Assembly: GCF_013374095.1 (NCBI RefSeq)
Contig: NZ_AP022672.1
Span: 1,425,501-1,489,500 of the forward strand
Length of the DNA stretch: 64,000 bases
Source of the DNA: Sphingomonas sp. HMP6
GTDB lineage: Bacteria > Pseudomonadota > Alphaproteobacteria > Sphingomonadales > Sphingomonadaceae
Direction of reading: 5' to 3'
The position numbers and the translations under genes were made by a program. Under the pieces are notes generated by a model. It did no database searches and was not told the DNA's origin. It saw only the letters and a list, made by a program, of their open reading frames with translations. Below are positions 62,136-64,000 of this stretch, piece after piece. Every line of letters starts with the position of its first letter. Position 1 is the stretch's first letter.

Positions 62136-63284
62136 ATGACGATCCTTTCGGGCTGGTTCCCTCGCCTCACCATTCACACCACAGACAGCAAGGGCCCCTG
62201 GGGCGGCGGCGGCAGTGGAGGCGGCGACGACGATAAATCGGGCGGTGCCCGCAACCCCTGGGCGCAACCGCCCGCAGGCAAGCCGCGCAGCACTGGCGCA
62301 GGCCCGAGCGCCCTCGACGAATTCCTGAAGCGCGCGCGCAATACCGGCGGTGGCGGTGGCGGTTTTGGCAGCGGCGGCCGCCCACGCATCCCCGGCGCGC
62401 CGGGCGCAGGGCAATTATGGGCGATCGGCGTCGGCTTGGTGCTGGTCGGTTGGATCGGCCTTTCCAGCTTCCATTCGATCGGCCCGCAACAGCGCGGCGT
62501 CGTCACGACGTTGGGCCGCTATTCGGGTACGCTCGAACCCGGTATTCGCTTCACTCTGCCCGCCCCCTTCGTCGATGTGGCAAAGGTCGATGTTGCAGCG
62601 ATCAATACCGACACCTTTCCCGACGATACCGGCACCGAATCGCCGACCGACAAATTGATGCTGACCAGCGACCAGAACATCGTCGATCTCGATTATTCGG
62701 TACGCTGGCAGATTTCGAACCCGCAGGACTTCGCCTTCCAGATCGACGATCCGCGCGAAACGCTGCGCGCGACCGCACAGAGCGCGATGCGTGCCGTCGT
62801 CGCCACCGCGACGCTCGACGATGCGATCGGCTCGGGCCGCAACGCGATGGAGGCGCAAGTCCAGCAATCGATGCAGGAAATCCTCGATCGCTATAATGCC
62901 GGCATCCGCATTCAAGGCGTCGCGATCAAGGGCGCGCAGGCTCCTGCGCAAGTCGCCGATGCCTTCAAGGAAGTGTCGGCCGCGCAACAAAAGGCGCAGG
63001 GCGACATCAGCAAGGCGCGCGGCTATGCGCAGCAGGTCCTCGCCAAGGCACAGGGTGAGGCCGCCGCGTTCGACGTGATCTACGCGCAATATAAGCTCGC
63101 ACCCGAAGTGACGCGCCGCCGCATGTATTACGACACGATGGAGCAAGTGCTGTCCAAATCGGATAAGACCATCATCGAAGCCCCCGGGGTGGTCCCATAT
63201 CTGCCGCTGCCGCGCGTGACGCGCAGCGTTCCCGATGCGGTACCCGTCGCCCCCGTTATGCAAAGCCAGGGAGCAGCCCAGTGA
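62136..63284 (+). CDS. hflK: FtsH modulator HflK
   Basis: 382 residues from ATG 62136. A Gly-rich N-terminus (GGGGSGGG), one membrane helix near residue 95 (LWAIGVGLVLVGWIG), and an SPFH/band-7 domain with QQRGVVTTLGRYSG through RRRMYYDTMEQVLS, ending in the usual HflK tail. HflK and HflC form the complex that restrains the FtsH protease. The stop overlaps the hflC GTG by four bases. Confidence 0.96.
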   Translation: MTILSGWFPRLTIHTTDSKGPWGGGGSGGGDDDKSGGARNPWAQPPAGKPRSTGAGPSALDEFLKRARNTGGGGGGFGSGGRPRIPGAPGAGQLWAIGVGLVLVGWIGLSSFHSIGPQQRGVVTTLGRYSGTLEPGIRFTLPAPFVDVAKVDVAAINTDTFPDDTGTESPTDKLMLTSDQNIVDLDYSVRWQISNPQDFAFQIDDPRETLRATAQSAMRAVVATATLDDAIGSGRNAMEAQVQQSMQEILDRYNAGIRIQGVAIKGAQAPAQVADAFKEVSAAQQKAQGDISKARGYAQQVLAKAQGEAAAFDVIYAQYKLAPEVTRRRMYYDTMEQVLSKSDKTIIEAPGVVPYLPLPRVTRSVPDAVPVAPVMQSQGAAQ

Positions 63285-64000
63285 ACAGCGCCGTCTTCCG
63301 CAATCCAATTGCCCTCGGCATCGCCGCGCTCCTGCTGCTGATCCTGGCGGCGAGCACGTTCGCGATCGTACCCGAAACACGCCAGGCGGTCGTCCTGCGG
63401 CTCCAAACGCCGGTACGCACGATCAACGAATATAAGCCCAATGAAGTGTTCGGCCGCACTGGTGCCGGCCTCACCTGGCGCATCCCGTTCTTCGATCGGC
63501 TAATCTGGGTCGACAAGCGGATCCTCGACGTCGAACTCGATAATCAGCAAGTTCTCTCAACCGAGCAGAACCGGCTCGAGGTAGACGCCTATGCCCGTTT
63601 CCGCATCGTTGACCCGCTGAAGGCCGTCATCTCGACCGGGAGCACATCGACCACCGAACAGCGCGTGAAGGACCAGCTGCGACCGCTGTTCAGCTCGGCA
63701 CTCCGTAACGAGCTCAGCAAGCGTCCGTTCGCCGCTTTGCTCAGCCCCGAACGCACCCAGGTCATGGGCAATATCCGCGCCGGGCTTCAGCGCCTCGCCT
63801 CGCAATATGGCGTCCAAATCGTCGACGTGCGGATCAAGCATGCCGATTTGCCGAGCGGCACGCCGTTCGATAGCGCGCTCACTCGGATGCGCACCGCACG
63901 CCAGCAGCAAGCGCTGACGATCCAGGCGCAGGGGCAGCAAACCGCGCAGATCATCAGTGCACAAGCCGACGCAAAGGCTGCGCAAATCTACGCCGACGCC
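63281..64000 (+). CDS. hflC: FtsH modulator HflC, partial
   Basis: 240 residues visible before the window ends. GTG start overlapping the hflK stop (GTGA). One membrane helix (LGIAALLLLILAAST) then the SPFH domain with VPETRQAVVLRLQ, DVELDNQQVLSTEQNRLEVD and GVQIVDVRIKHADLP. It pairs with HflK on the outer face of the inner membrane. Confidence 0.96.
   Translation, partial: MNSAVFRNPIALGIAALLLLILAASTFAIVPETRQAVVLRLQTPVRTINEYKPNEVFGRTGAGLTWRIPFFDRLIWVDKRILDVELDNQQVLSTEQNRLEVDAYARFRIVDPLKAVISTGSTSTTEQRVKDQLRPLFSSALRNELSKRPFAALLSPERTQVMGNIRAGLQRLASQYGVQIVDVRIKHADLPSGTPFDSALTRMRTARQQQALTIQAQGQQTAQIISAQADAKAAQIYADA

Noticed and set aside
1-64000. CRISPR arrays, prophage genes, rRNA operons
   Set aside because: No regularly spaced direct repeats, phage structural genes or rRNA-like sequence were seen.

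Overview
The window looks like chromosomal DNA of a sphingomonad (Alphaproteobacteria, Sphingomonadaceae; Sphingomonas or a close relative). The reasons are high G+C coding sequence with strong third-position bias, many TonB-dependent receptors, a FecI/FecR system, small sphingomonad-type families (DUF4893, DUF3597, YbjN, UbiK), palindromic elements typical of this group (58.6, 48.3 and 60.0 kb), and frequent ATGA/GTGA stop-start overlaps. No taxonomic marker gene such as rRNA is present, so the genus is inferred.

Layout. 0-3 kb: a RiPP-type radical SAM maturase gene with an in-frame amber codon, a multispanning membrane protein and a small, possibly frameshifted ORF. 3-5 kb: a BLUF photoreceptor followed by a B12-binding/SCHIC-like regulator with a strong dyad in front of it. 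5-14 kb: a GNAT-nitrilase fusion, tRNA-Ala, a CurA-like reductase, a zinc metallopeptidase, a patatin plus 3-hydroxybutyrate dehydrogenase pair and several small proteins. 14.7-16 kb: an intact 1250-bp IS3-family element that has cut a small membrane-protein gene in two. 16-19 kb: a CDF transporter, an AbrB/Doc toxin-antitoxin pair and an amino-acid permease.

19.5-26.5 kb is the most system-like accessory block: a TPR-sulfotransferase, a TPR-aspartyl/asparaginyl hydroxylase, a divergent protein with a sulfotransferase-like P-loop, and a large TonB-dependent receptor. A helicase-remnant scar follows (26.5-27.5 kb), then a NodS-like methyltransferase, a membrane protein and a GT2 glycosyltransferase. 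30.5-34.5 kb is a sigma/FecR/STN-receptor signalling operon. 34.7-37.8 kb pairs a TonB receptor with an acid phosphatase whose start overlaps the receptor stop. 37.8-45.1 kb is a five-gene, translationally coupled operon: response regulator, histidine kinase, outer-membrane factor, periplasmic adaptor and RND pump.

46-64 kb is mostly housekeeping: tRNA-Gln, ilvE and a divergent MarR gene; tlyA-tspO-ubiK-ybjN-proC in one direction; a Crp/Fnr regulator; small exported proteins; an orphan ExbD; a Bcr/CflA exporter; a DUF3597 protein; a lipoprotein whose Shine-Dalgarno lies inside a long hairpin; a 2OG-Fe(II) oxygenase; hom; mrp with a CoA-binding protein; and divergent hflK-hflC, the latter running off the window end.

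The best candidates for new biology are the sulfotransferase/hydroxylase/TonB-receptor block, the split BLUF plus B12-regulator pair, the degenerating radical-SAM RiPP locus, the receptor-phosphatase pair, and the hairpin-occluded ribosome binding site at 57.0 kb. All functions are assigned by reading the sequence; no database search was run.
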